Made by a program: the position numbers and the translations under genes | Shown: piece by piece, positions 26,149 through 34,974 of the stretch | Layout: the number at the start of each line of letters is the position of its first letter | How positions within the stretch are numbered: position 1 is the first letter of the stretch | Notes under the pieces: generated by a model | What the model saw: the letters and a program-made list of their open reading frames with translations, nothing else | What the model was told of the DNA's origin: nothing | Databases searched by the model: none | Assembly (NCBI GenBank): GCA_023700245.1 | Contig: JAJPRE010000008.1 | Span: forward strand, 1-55,623 | DNA length: 55,623 nt | Origin: Candidatus Thalassarchaeaceae archaeon | Lineage (GTDB): Archaea; Thermoplasmatota; Poseidoniia; Poseidoniales; Thalassarchaeaceae | Direction of reading: 5' to 3'

Positions 26149-28200
26149 ATGGTTGAGGAAAATGAAATCTCAGATAATTTAGATTCTGCACCCGATCCAT
26201 TAGATTCATGGTCTGACGGTGCAGCATTCGGTGCTGCTGAAGATACGGATGAAATATGTGATATTCCAGTTGAAGAATGGATTAAAGATATAAAAATGGA
26301 ATCTACGCAAGATGTTCCAATTCCTACAAAGTTAGTCGATAGGGTAATTGGGCAAGAAGCAGCATCAATTGTCATTCGGAAGGCTGCAGAACAACGCAGG
26401 CACGTAATTATGGTTGGTGAACCAGGAACTGGTAAATCTATGCTCGCTAGATCAATGACAGAATTTCTGCCCAAGGAACACTTAGAAGATATTTTAGTTT
26501 ACAGGAATGTAGATGATGAAAATGAACCAAAAGTTCGAACAGTCCCAGCGGGCAGGGGCTCGACAATATTGTCAGAAAGAAAAGCACATATAAAAATCCA
26601 AAAAGAAAAAACAAACCGTACTTTATTATTCATCGTACTTGTGGTTGGCGCTGCACTTTTGTTAGCCACAATAAGTACGGGCGAAGTCATAACATTCATT
26701 TTTGGATCTTTTTTATTAATATTTGGCTATTTTTTCCTTAGAACTAGACTGACTTCTGGAGATGAATCTAACATACCAAAATTATTAATAAAACATGATT
26801 CAAGTGAATCTCCTCCATTTATTGATGCTACTGGGACACTAGCCGGAGCTTTGTTGGGTGATGTTAGGCATGACCCATTTCAATCTGGAGCGGATTTAGC
26901 TACGCCTGCTCACGAAAGGGTTGAACCAGGTGCCGTCCATAGGGCGAATAAAGGCGTTTTATACATTGATGAAATTCGAATGTTGAGGATGGAAGAACAA
27001 CAAGCCCTATTGGTGGCAATGCAGGAAAGAAAATTAGCAATCAGTGGACGTTCTGAAAGATCATCAGGAGCCCTAACTAAATCCGAACCAGTTCCCAGTG
27101 ATTTTATTCTAATAGCTGCAGGAAATTTGGATGGCATCAAACAAATGCATCCAGCATTAAGAAGTAGGATAAGGGGTTATGGGTATGAGGTTTACGTCAA
27201 TACGGATATGAGGGATACTGCACGTAATCGTCGTAGATTAATCCGTTTTATAGCCCAAGAAGTAACCAATGAACAATCCAAATCTTCAGGTAAAGATATA
27301 CCTCACTTCGATCGAGATTCTACTTCATTAATTCTAAAGGAAGCACAAAGGAGGAGCGGCAGGAGAGGAAAACTTTCTCTCCGTCTTCGTGAACTAGGTG
27401 GTTTGGTTAGAATTGCAGGGGACCTAGCAGCGGAAGAAGATGCACCATTAACTCGATCAGAACATGTTATCAGGGCGAGAATGATTGCAAAACCATTAGA
27501 ACAGCAGGTTGCAGACAGATATATCGAAAGACAAGCTGATTATTCGATGCTGGTCAATACGGGCAACAGAATAGGTAGGGTAAATGGCTTAGCCGTTTTA
27601 GGTGCCGATAGTGGCCTTTCGGATTATTCTGGCATAGTATTGCCTGTAGAGGCCATGGTTACTCCAACCCAAGGCAGATCCGGTCATGTAATAGCAACAG
27701 GGGGATTATCTGATCTTGCTAAGGAAAGTGTAGTAAATATTACTGCCGTTGTAAAAAAACTAACTGGCAAAGATATCAAAGATTATGACATACATGTACA
27801 ATTTCCAGGAACTCATAATGTCGATGGAGATAGCGCCTCTATAACAATGGCAACAGCAATAATAAGTGCATTTGAAGGAATCCCAATAGATCAAAATCTA
27901 GCAATGACAGGCTCGCTTTCTGTTAGGGGAGAAGTTCTTCCTATTGGTGGCGTTACGGCAAAAATTGAAGCTGCAGCCAAATCTGGCATCAGCAGGATAA
28001 TAATTCCAAGGTCAAACTTACAAGATGTACTAATAGATGAAAAATGGGAAAAGCAAATTCAAATTATTCCTGTAGACTCATTAGATGAGGTCTTACAAAA
28101 TGCACTTGTTGGTTCTGAAGAGAAAATAAGTCTAGTTGAAAGGTTGGCAAACGTCGTTGACACCATTTCGACAGGTAAGGAAACTCAGCCTTCTACATAA
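26149..28200 (+). CDS. lonB: Archaeal membrane-anchored Lon protease (LonB)
   Basis: An ATP-dependent protease that degrades misfolded and regulatory proteins at the membrane. The AAA+ module has Walker A (VMVGEPGTGKSMLA-type, here HVIMVGEPGTGKSMLAR) and, after an insert with two membrane helices (TLLFIVLVVGAALLLATIS and VITFIFGSFLLIFGYFF), Walker B as VLYIDEIRMLRMEEQQALL. The C-terminal Ser/Lys protease domain has the catalytic Ser in NVDGDSASITMATA and Lys in PIGGVTAKIEAAAKSG. The two helices between Walker A and B define the archaeal LonB type. The Asp/Glu-rich N-terminus of about 60 residues is longer than usual. The start is the ATG at 26149 with AGGGGTG upstream; the frame can be extended to a GTG at 26143. 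Confidence 0.93.
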   Translation: MVEENEISDNLDSAPDPLDSWSDGAAFGAAEDTDEICDIPVEEWIKDIKMESTQDVPIPTKLVDRVIGQEAASIVIRKAAEQRRHVIMVGEPGTGKSMLARSMTEFLPKEHLEDILVYRNVDDENEPKVRTVPAGRGSTILSERKAHIKIQKEKTNRTLLFIVLVVGAALLLATISTGEVITFIFGSFLLIFGYFFLRTRLTSGDESNIPKLLIKHDSSESPPFIDATGTLAGALLGDVRHDPFQSGADLATPAHERVEPGAVHRANKGVLYIDEIRMLRMEEQQALLVAMQERKLAISGRSERSSGALTKSEPVPSDFILIAAGNLDGIKQMHPALRSRIRGYGYEVYVNTDMRDTARNRRRLIRFIAQEVTNEQSKSSGKDIPHFDRDSTSLILKEAQRRSGRRGKLSLRLRELGGLVRIAGDLAAEEDAPLTRSEHVIRARMIAKPLEQQVADRYIERQADYSMLVNTGNRIGRVNGLAVLGADSGLSDYSGIVLPVEAMVTPTQGRSGHVIATGGLSDLAKESVVNITAVVKKLTGKDIKDYDIHVQFPGTHNVDGDSASITMATAIISAFEGIPIDQNLAMTGSLSVRGEVLPIGGVTAKIEAAAKSGISRIIIPRSNLQDVLIDEKWEKQIQIIPVDSLDEVLQNALVGSEEKISLVERLANVVDTISTGKETQPST

Positions 28201-28254
28201 GTAATTTATTTACTATCTATATCATAAGCGAATAACCTATCTCTGTAGACATAT

Positions 28255-29592
28255 ATGGGGCAGGTGTCACGCTCTCCAATGGGTATTTTATTTCTTGTCG
28301 TATTTGTAGATATGATTGGATTTACTATAGTAATTCCTTTTTTAACTTATTTTGTTCAGGATTTAGCCATATCTGATGGAATAAATAATGTCGGTAATCG
28401 TGATATTTGGGTTGGAATAATAATATCAATTTATTCATTTGCGCAGTTTTTATTTACTCCAATATTGGGTTCAATAAGTGATAGGATAGGTAGAAGGCCT
28501 ATTTTGCTATTTGGATTATTGATGAATACTATTTTCTTCACAGTATTTGGATTATCAGGAAGTCTAATGATGGCACTTTTAGCCCGCTTCCTTGCTGGTG
28601 CTGGCAATGGAAATATAGCAGTTGCAAGGGCATACATTGGAGATATTAGTGAACCAAATATGGTGGCCAGTAGAATGGGCGCCATTGGTGCAGCATTTGG
28701 ACTTGGATTTATGATAGGGCCATTTGTTGGTGGTCTATTATCAAATCCAGCATCGGGCATTGGGGGTCCGTTTGATAATGATTTTTGGATCAAATTTCCC
28801 TATCTTTTGCCATGTCTACTTTCAAGTCTTTTATCTTCAATCTCTTTCTTATTGGCAATAACATTGTTGCCAGAAAGCTTACCAAAAGAAAAAAGAGTAT
28901 CAGATTCTAGATCAGTTCTATATCGTTTAAGCGGGACATTTACTGATATAATAAAAGTAGTAAAGATTCCGGTTATATCAACACTAATATTTACTAATTT
29001 CTTATTCTTTTTTGGATTTAGTATGATGCATGGAATCTTTATATTATTCACTGCAATGAGCCCATCAGAAGGCGGATTAGGTTTTGATGCAATGCAAAAT
29101 GGATGGGTATTTGCTTTTATAGGATTAATGGGCGTAATAATTCAAGGAGGTTTAATTGGCAAATTAACAAAAATATTTGAAATGAGGAAACTAATGATTT
29201 TTGGGACTATTATTTGTGGTTTAGGAATTGCCAGTATCCCATATGTTCCAAGTGAATTGAGTTGGATGATATTTTTATCATCTGCGTTAATATCAATCGG
29301 TAATGGTTTGTTTTCTCCTACTCAATCATCATTACTAACTTTCGAATCTTCAAAACAAGGACATGAACTAGGAATGGTAATGGGGGCACAAGAAGGATAC
29401 GGTGCATTGGCTAGAATATTTGGGCCACTCTTAGCAGGATATATTTGGTCATTGACAGTAGAGGGATCAGGTTTTTGGACATATCATACATCGTTCAGAG
29501 TCGCTGGTATTATATTCATAATAGCTACACTTTTACAATTAAGGCTGACAAATATTTCAGAACTATCAAAAGCCCATACTGATGATGACTGA
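28255..29592 (+). CDS. MFS transporter, TetA/DHA1-like drug:proton antiporter
   Basis: A 445-residue permease with about 12 hydrophobic helices. The first helix is ILFLVVFVDMIGFTIVIPFL. The loop-2 motif is GSISDRIGRRPILLFGLLMN, the standard MFS motif A, and motif C-like glycines follow in RMGAIGAAFGLGFMIGPFVG, which places it with TetA-type 12-TM antiporters. The second half contains GALARIFGPLLAGYIW. Substrate cannot be assigned; multidrug efflux or a metabolite exporter are both possible. It is 54 bases after lonB and two bases before the Ntn asparaginase gene, so the permease and asparaginase are probably co-expressed. Confidence 0.82.
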   Translation: MGQVSRSPMGILFLVVFVDMIGFTIVIPFLTYFVQDLAISDGINNVGNRDIWVGIIISIYSFAQFLFTPILGSISDRIGRRPILLFGLLMNTIFFTVFGLSGSLMMALLARFLAGAGNGNIAVARAYIGDISEPNMVASRMGAIGAAFGLGFMIGPFVGGLLSNPASGIGGPFDNDFWIKFPYLLPCLLSSLLSSISFLLAITLLPESLPKEKRVSDSRSVLYRLSGTFTDIIKVVKIPVISTLIFTNFLFFFGFSMMHGIFILFTAMSPSEGGLGFDAMQNGWVFAFIGLMGVIIQGGLIGKLTKIFEMRKLMIFGTIICGLGIASIPYVPSELSWMIFLSSALISIGNGLFSPTQSSLLTFESSKQGHELGMVMGAQEGYGALARIFGPLLAGYIWSLTVEGSGFWTYHTSFRVAGIIFIIATLLQLRLTNISELSKAHTDDD

Positions 29593-29594
29593 GT

Positions 29595-30383
29595 ATGTAT
29601 ATACCAGCTGTTATTGCCCACGGGGGGGCCGGACCCGGGCCTAAAAGAAAAACTAACCTCGATATAGCAGTAAATAAGGCATCAATCATATTAAAATCCG
29701 GCGGCTCGGCAATAGATGCAGCGGTGGAAGCATGTGTAATTTTAGAAAACGATCCAGTTTTTAATGCAGGAACAGGAGGTGTATTCAGGATCGATGGTTC
29801 TGTACAGCTTGATGCATCAATTCAAACTTGTGATGGTAGAATCGGATTTATAATAGCCATTGAAAATACTCCTAATCCAATAAAAGTAGCTAAAGCACTT
29901 TTAGATGAAGAAATAAATGGACTTACTGGAGATGGAGCTAGGAAATGGGCTGATGAAAGAGGATTTGTTAACTCGCCAGTTGAAGGTAGGGAACCTGTTG
30001 AAGGAATGGGAGATACAATTGGAGTGATAGCGAGAGATAAAAATGGCTTATTCGCATGTGCAACAAGTACTGGAGGATGTTCATATCGGCCACCTGGGAG
30101 AGTTGGAGATGTACCTCTGCCTGGGTCAGGATTTTGGACTAAAAAAGGTATTTCTGTTGCAGCAACTGGTAATGGCGAAGAAATAACTAAGAAGCTTCTA
30201 AGCTATAGAGTATTAGAAAAAATTAGTAATTCTAACTTTTCTTTAATTGAAGGCATGAATTGGGGATTAGATGAATTAATTGATAATTCTAAATCTGTGG
30301 GTTTAATTGCACTAAAATTGGAAGGAGTTGGAATGGGGGTGGCTAATACTGATATGCCTTGGTCCTCTTGGATTGGTAGTTAG
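29595..30383 (+). CDS. Ntn-hydrolase isoaspartyl peptidase/L-asparaginase
   Basis: A 262-residue precursor of the plant-type asparaginase/isoaspartyl dipeptidase family. It should self-cleave before Thr141 in GMGDTIGVIA to give alpha (140 aa) and beta (122 aa) chains, with that Thr as nucleophile. Supporting motifs: VIAHGGAGPGPKRK at the N-terminus, NDPVFNAGTGGVFRIDG and the substrate loop TSTGGCSYRPPGRVGDVPLP. It is shorter than the usual 300-320 residues, mainly in the alpha/beta linker. Roles are repair of isoaspartyl peptides or Asn catabolism. The ATG is two bases after the MFS stop. A second, unrelated asparaginase family occurs at 16500-17681. Confidence 0.88.
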   Translation: MYIPAVIAHGGAGPGPKRKTNLDIAVNKASIILKSGGSAIDAAVEACVILENDPVFNAGTGGVFRIDGSVQLDASIQTCDGRIGFIIAIENTPNPIKVAKALLDEEINGLTGDGARKWADERGFVNSPVEGREPVEGMGDTIGVIARDKNGLFACATSTGGCSYRPPGRVGDVPLPGSGFWTKKGISVAATGNGEEITKKLLSYRVLEKISNSNFSLIEGMNWGLDELIDNSKSVGLIALKLEGVGMGVANTDMPWSSWIGS

Positions 30384-30447
30384 TGGTGCAAGAAAAAGGG
30401 ATGCGCTTAAGGATACATCTCTAGTCGCCGGCCTCAGAGATGATTGT

Positions 30448-30717
30448 ATGTCAGACCTCGAGACTCGTATTCAACAAATCGCTCAAGTACTAGGACAATT
30501 AGATGATACCCAAGTTCCTCGTAATATTCGATCAGCAGCAAAAGATGCTGTTGATAAATGGCTTTTGAATAAGAATAAAGATATGGACATCCGCCTTGGA
30601 ATGACGGCATCAACTTTAGATGATATTTTTAATGATCCAAATCTCCCTGGTCACTATGGTCCCCTTTGCCTTCAAATACAAACCGCTTTGGAAACATTAC
30701 TTACAGAAGTAAGATAA
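30448..30717 (+). CDS. UPF0147 family protein
   Basis: An 89-residue helical, acidic protein. MSDLETRIQQIAQVLGQLDD, VPRNIRSAAKDAV and the final segment GHYGPLCLQIQTALETLLTE match the archaeal UPF0147 family, whose members are 85-95 residues and of unknown function. I take the ATG at 30448; the open frame extends to 30328 but the extra 40 residues overlap the asparaginase gene and are not conserved-looking. It is separated by 64 bases from the asparaginase gene and by 63 from the next gene. Confidence 0.82.
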   Translation: MSDLETRIQQIAQVLGQLDDTQVPRNIRSAAKDAVDKWLLNKNKDMDIRLGMTASTLDDIFNDPNLPGHYGPLCLQIQTALETLLTEVR

Positions 30718-30780
30718 ACTCTATGATTACGAAATCATTAATAAATGGCTCAATATGAGTCATAATATTGAGGAATTAGA

Positions 30781-31914
30781 TTGAATGATAAAAAAGATAA
30801 ATGGGTTAATTTATCTTATGCTAATATAGCAACTACCGCTGAAGTAGCACATAAAGAAAATCTAGGATGGGCTAATTCCTTGGCCAGTTGCGGCGCTGCG
30901 GAATTTGATGCAAATTCGGAAAAAAATGCCATGATGCCTCTACGAAAATCTACAGCAAATTTATTAAATTGCGAAATAAGTGATATCTGCGTAGGATCAA
31001 GTGCTACTGAATTAATTTGTTCTATAGCATGGGCCTTAGCACCTAAAAATGGCTGTAATATTGTATCTACGCAAGCATCTTTCCCCTCAACTGTATATCC
31101 ATGGACCAGGGTCTCGATGGAATTTAACTCGGAAATAAGATTAGCCTCCTATGATGAAAATAATTATACTAATCCTGCTGATATACTAAAATTAATAGAT
31201 AAAAATACATCTATCCTGACATTATCTCATGTAGAATACTCTTCTGGTCAGCGTTATGATTTGAATTTATTTGCAAATGCAGCCCATGATGTAGGTGCTC
31301 TAATAGTAATCGATGCAACCCAATCCATGGGGGTATTCCCCATAGATGTCCAAGAGTCAGAATTAGATTTTATTGTAGCATCGGGATATAAATGGATGAG
31401 GGGCACCTTTGGAGCTGCTGTTGCATATATTAATCCAAAGTTGCACTCATCCTTGATGCCTGGATTATTAGGTTTTAGAAGTCATAATGATATCTGGGAT
31501 ATGCAAGCAAAAAGATTTGTATTACCTTTAGATGCAAGTCGTTTTGAATTTTCAACTATTAATTTTGGAGCCGCTTTAGGTCTGGCCAAATCTATTGATC
31601 AAATAAATCAAATGGGAATTAAAAATGTTTGGCAAAATAGTATAAAATTAACAGATATAATAATCAAGGAGTGTATTAAAAGTAATTTAACTATCATTTC
31701 TCCTTTGAAGGATTCGGAGAGAAGTGGAATTATATGTATTCAGATTCCTGATTATTTTGACCCAAAAGAAGTTGTTAGAAATCTCCAAGAAGATTACGGC
31801 ATTTTAGTAACTAGTCGCTCAGGATATATACGTATATCTCCTCATATAGATAATACTACGGATCAGATATTTTATTTTATAAATTCATTAAAAAAGATTT
31901 TACAATTAAAATAA
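30781..31914 (+). CDS. Class V aminotransferase (cysteine-desulfurase-like PLP enzyme)
   Basis: A 377-residue PLP enzyme of fold type I. The PLP-lysine segment is IVASGYKWMRGTFGAAVAYI. The cofactor Asp lies in VIDATQSMGVFPIDV, and a THxxYS/G-like motif is LSHVEYSSGQRYDL. It lacks the Cys-containing loop expected in IscS/SufS, so desulfurase activity is doubtful; kynureninase-like or epimerase-like branches are alternatives. The start is a TTG at 30781 with GAGGAAT upstream, because no in-frame ATG occurs until about residue 51. It converges with LysE and overlaps its 3' end by nine bases. Family confident, reaction unknown. Confidence 0.78.
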   Translation: MNDKKDKWVNLSYANIATTAEVAHKENLGWANSLASCGAAEFDANSEKNAMMPLRKSTANLLNCEISDICVGSSATELICSIAWALAPKNGCNIVSTQASFPSTVYPWTRVSMEFNSEIRLASYDENNYTNPADILKLIDKNTSILTLSHVEYSSGQRYDLNLFANAAHDVGALIVIDATQSMGVFPIDVQESELDFIVASGYKWMRGTFGAAVAYINPKLHSSLMPGLLGFRSHNDIWDMQAKRFVLPLDASRFEFSTINFGAALGLAKSIDQINQMGIKNVWQNSIKLTDIIIKECIKSNLTIISPLKDSERSGIICIQIPDYFDPKEVVRNLQEDYGILVTSRSGYIRISPHIDNTTDQIFYFINSLKKILQLK

Positions 31915-32523
31915 ATATGGCGAAATTATGAATCCAGCAATACTAAACATGATTACAGCAATAATGAGATCTATAATTCTCCATGATTTTGCATTATTTA
32001 ATATTGGAGACATAAGTTTAGCGCCATAACCTAATGAAAAGAAGAAAATAAATGATGCACTTGCGGCACCTAATCCAAAGAAAATTTGCTCATTTCCGAC
32101 ATATCTGCTTGAAGCACCCCCTATTAGGAGTAAAGTATCCACATATACATGCGGATTAAGGTATGTAAATGCCAAACCTGCCATTATGGTCGTTTTAACA
32201 CTTTTTGTCTCCTCTAAATTTACTTCCATTCCTATTGGATTTAATGCTGAATTTAATCTCATTACTCCGTACGTTGTTAGAAATAAACACGCAAATATTG
32301 AAATCCATATTTGAATCTCTTCAATTTCAGAAATGAATGCACCTACTCCTAGGACTCCAGCAGCAATTAATAAAGCATCAGAAAATGCACACACTAGGCA
32401 AGATATAAAAACATGATTTTTCATCAAACCTTGCCTTAAAATAAATACATTTTGTGGACCCAATGCAAATATCAAGGTTATGCTTATTGCGAAACCTTCG
32501 AGCCAAACAGACTCTATTGACAA
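31906..32523 (-). CDS. LysE/ArgO-family amino acid exporter
   Basis: A membrane protein of about 205 residues with six hydrophobic segments. The N-terminal helix with LIFALGPQNVFILRQGLMKN and the later FTYLNPHVYVDTLLLIGG are diagnostic of LysE/ArgO basic amino acid exporters. The conserved Asp of helix 2 lies in VCAFSDALLIAAG. It likely exports lysine, arginine or a related compound. The start is ambiguous: a TTG at 32523, one base after the eL40 stop, or a TTG at 32544 overlapping eL40. I use the former. It is therefore co-transcribed with the ribosomal protein gene. Confidence 0.85.
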   Translation of the reverse strand: MSIESVWLEGFAISITLIFALGPQNVFILRQGLMKNHVFISCLVCAFSDALLIAAGVLGVGAFISEIEEIQIWISIFACLFLTTYGVMRLNSALNPIGMEVNLEETKSVKTTIMAGLAFTYLNPHVYVDTLLLIGGASSRYVGNEQIFFGLGAASASFIFFFSLGYGAKLMSPILNNAKSWRIIDLIIAVIMFSIAGFIISPYLF

Positions 32524-32524
32524 A

Positions 32525-32680
32525 TCATGTAGACCTTCTTTCAACAGCCTTTGGTCTTAGTTTGTTATAGGAGCATTTTCTACAGCTTCGAGGTTTGCTT
32601 CCGCGATGCGTAGCTGAACAATTCATACAAATCCACTTCTTAAGTAGTCTTGCTTCTGCCACAGGATGTCTCGTAGCCAT
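32525..32680 (-). CDS. rpl40e: Ribosomal protein eL40
   Basis: A 51-residue basic zinc-ribbon protein of the large ribosomal subunit. It begins MATRHPVAEARLLKKWICMN and carries two CxxC pairs (C18/C21 and C33/C36), ending KLRPKAVERRST. The order W-I/V-C-x-x-C, 11 residues, C-x-x-C, then LRPK is that of archaeal and eukaryotic eL40. In eukaryotes this protein is made as a ubiquitin fusion; here it stands alone, as in other archaea. The ATG at 32680 is the only sensible start. lysE follows at once on the same strand. Confidence 0.88.
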   Translation of the reverse strand: MATRHPVAEARLLKKWICMNCSATHRGSKPRSCRKCSYNKLRPKAVERRST

Positions 32681-32733
32681 ATGTTAACCGGATTAGCAGT
32701 ACTTCATAATCACTTCCCTCGAAATGTGAATAT

Positions 32734-34869
32734 TTAATTGTAGACAATAGGCAGGAAAGCGTTGGCAGCATCCTCACAAGCGTTTGCTACATCATCTAAT
32801 CTTTGAAGAACTCTGTACATGTGTACGGCGGCCAAGGGATCATCACTTCCTGAACTGAATACAAAACCTGCTGCTCTACTTTCTACTAAATCTGTTTCAT
32901 GTTCTGCCACGTTTACTTTATGAATAAAATCACGTAATTTCTCTTTATCTGCTTTGGTATGTCCTGATAGCGACAAATTCTTCAGGTGAAGGACCGTATC
33001 TTCATATAATGATGTTGTCCTTTTTACTGATTCTGCCATCTCAAATACCATCCTACGCGCCTCTGCATTATCATATAATTCTCTAAATGAAAGTTGTTCA
33101 GCAACATTCTGTGCATAATCTGCTATCCTGTCCTGTCTTCCCAACATGTAAATGAACTCTCCACTATCAATTAGTAACTTCCATTTACTTTCTCCAATTT
33201 TAGTACGAAGAATATTCTTTAATTCGTCAGCCCTTAATTCTGATTCAATTGTAGCCTTTATTTCTTCAGATGGATCTTCACCATTAGTTGCTTTTTCAAC
33301 GGCTGTAAGCATGTGCTCTACGGTCTCTTCTACTATCACTGCATGGGAATGGAATAATTCAAAAACAGTAGGCATAATATCTTTATTTCCGCCTGCGTCA
33401 GCCAATGCATCTTCAATATTAATTTCGTCATCCTTGGTTTTCCACATTATATAGCCTACGATAAAAAATGCAATTGGCAATACTACGATTAATTTTAACG
33501 GGTCTGAACCCATCGCCATATAAATTGTGACAGAGCCAAACGCAGCAGCAGGCAAACTCGCAACCCATGAAGCAGCAATTTTACCAAATACTCTAAAATC
33601 AACATTTTTAGCTCCTCCTGCTAGGCCAACTCCTACTACTGAGCCAACCAGAGTATGTGTGGTGGAAACGGGAACTGCAAGGAATGGCATCGAAAATAGT
33701 AGAATCGTAGTTGCAGCACCAAATTCTGCAGCAAATCCACGAGTAGGAGTTATTTCTGTAATCTTGGTGCCTATTGTTTCCATAACTCTCCACCCCCATG
33801 TCATTACTCCAATCGCGATACCTGCAGAACCAAGAAGAACTAACCAAAGTGGTACATCTACTTGTGATGAAAGTTCACCTCCGCTTGAGAGAATATCGTA
33901 TACTGCCGCCATTGGCCCAATTGCATTTGACCTATCATTTGCCCCATGTGCAAATGCAACATAAGCAGCCGTAATTATTTGTAACCAAACAAATATTTTC
34001 TCCACTCCTTGAAAACTCTCTCCCTGGCGTTTAAATTCATAATTTCTAAGTACAAACCATAATATTGATGAGGCAATAATGCCGATTATAGCTGAAACCA
34101 TTAGGGAATTAATTGGGAACCAGGCATTTTCTGCAAACGGATTAAATACGCCATTTTCTTTAACAGGTAACCAATCATATTTATCTCCAATCCATCCATT
34201 TGTTTCAGCCTTGGCAATGAATCCTTTCAATGCTTTAAATTGAAGTGCCAAACCCAATGTGAAAAATGTTGGAAATGCCAATATTGGTGCCAACCATCTA
34301 GACCTTGCAATTGGATCATTTGATTCTAATATTAATAATCTAATTATAAAAAATGTCATGAAAGCTAAAATTCCTCCCATCAATGGACTTGCTATCCATG
34401 ACATTACAACTTTTCGAACTACGTCCCAATCTATTAGTGAAGTGCTATGTTGAATTTCAAGAACTAATCCAATTCCAACAATCCCACCTATTATTGAATG
34501 AGTTGTGGATACAGGTAGGCCAAATCTAGTTGCAACTGTCAACCAAACCGCTGCAGCCATCATAGCAGATATGAATCCATACATTAAATCATTTGCAAAT
34601 TCATCAGTGACGGTTTCAAAATCAACAGTCAGTATTCCTTTACGTACGGTGTCAGTGACAGCATCACCTGCGAAAAAAGCACCTAAAAATTCGAATATAG
34701 CGGCTATGACAACAGCCTGCTTAAGTGTCAACGCACGAGATCCTACTGATGTCCCCATTGCATTCGCAACATCATTTGCACCGATATTCCATGCCATGTA
34801 TGCGCAAACTGCAATTGAAAGTATCAATACTACAGTCATTATCGGCTCCATAGTTTCCATAGGATACAT
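32734..34869 (-). CDS. pit: PiT-family phosphate permease fused to a DUF47 (PhoU-like) domain
   Basis: A 711-residue fusion. The first ~490 residues form a PiT (Pho-4) transporter with the duplicated signature: AWNIGANDVANAMGTSVGSR and VSTTHSIIGGIVGIG in the first half, AFAHGANDRSNAIGPMA and VSTTHTLVGSVVGVG in the second. From about residue 495 a soluble helical domain (PTVFELFHSHAVIVEETVEH, then RIADYAQNVAEQLSFR and EHETDLVESRAAGFVF) matches DUF47, the Pit accessory protein usually encoded separately. Fusion would fix the stoichiometry of transporter and regulator. Alternative ATGs lie at 34860 and 34851. It is divergent from an AbrB-PhoU gene, forming a phosphate uptake module. Confidence 0.9.
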   Translation of the reverse strand: MYPMETMEPIMTVVLILSIAVCAYMAWNIGANDVANAMGTSVGSRALTLKQAVVIAAIFEFLGAFFAGDAVTDTVRKGILTVDFETVTDEFANDLMYGFISAMMAAAVWLTVATRFGLPVSTTHSIIGGIVGIGLVLEIQHSTSLIDWDVVRKVVMSWIASPLMGGILAFMTFFIIRLLILESNDPIARSRWLAPILAFPTFFTLGLALQFKALKGFIAKAETNGWIGDKYDWLPVKENGVFNPFAENAWFPINSLMVSAIIGIIASSILWFVLRNYEFKRQGESFQGVEKIFVWLQIITAAYVAFAHGANDRSNAIGPMAAVYDILSSGGELSSQVDVPLWLVLLGSAGIAIGVMTWGWRVMETIGTKITEITPTRGFAAEFGAATTILLFSMPFLAVPVSTTHTLVGSVVGVGLAGGAKNVDFRVFGKIAASWVASLPAAAFGSVTIYMAMGSDPLKLIVVLPIAFFIVGYIMWKTKDDEINIEDALADAGGNKDIMPTVFELFHSHAVIVEETVEHMLTAVEKATNGEDPSEEIKATIESELRADELKNILRTKIGESKWKLLIDSGEFIYMLGRQDRIADYAQNVAEQLSFRELYDNAEARRMVFEMAESVKRTTSLYEDTVLHLKNLSLSGHTKADKEKLRDFIHKVNVAEHETDLVESRAAGFVFSSGSDDPLAAVHMYRVLQRLDDVANACEDAANAFLPIVYN

Positions 34870-34890
34870 GTTAAGTATTTGATTACAATA

Positions 34891-34950
34891 ATATAGAATC
34901 TATATAGTTACAAACAAAAACGCTTTACTGCTAGTAATATACAAGTATAT
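34891..34950. promoter_or_regulatory. Divergent pit/phoU control region with two palindromes
   Basis: The 105 bases between the divergent genes contain two perfect inverted repeats. One is ATATAG-AAT-CTATAT at 34891-34905, 22 bases from the pit start. The other is ATATAC-AA-GTATAT at 34937-34950, 25 bases from the phoU start. The region is AT-rich and each repeat lies where a TATA element is expected for the nearer gene. Binding by the AbrB-PhoU protein is an inference from position. Confidence 0.4.
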
Positions 34951-34974
34951 ATCTAATGTAGTATTGGGATAAAT

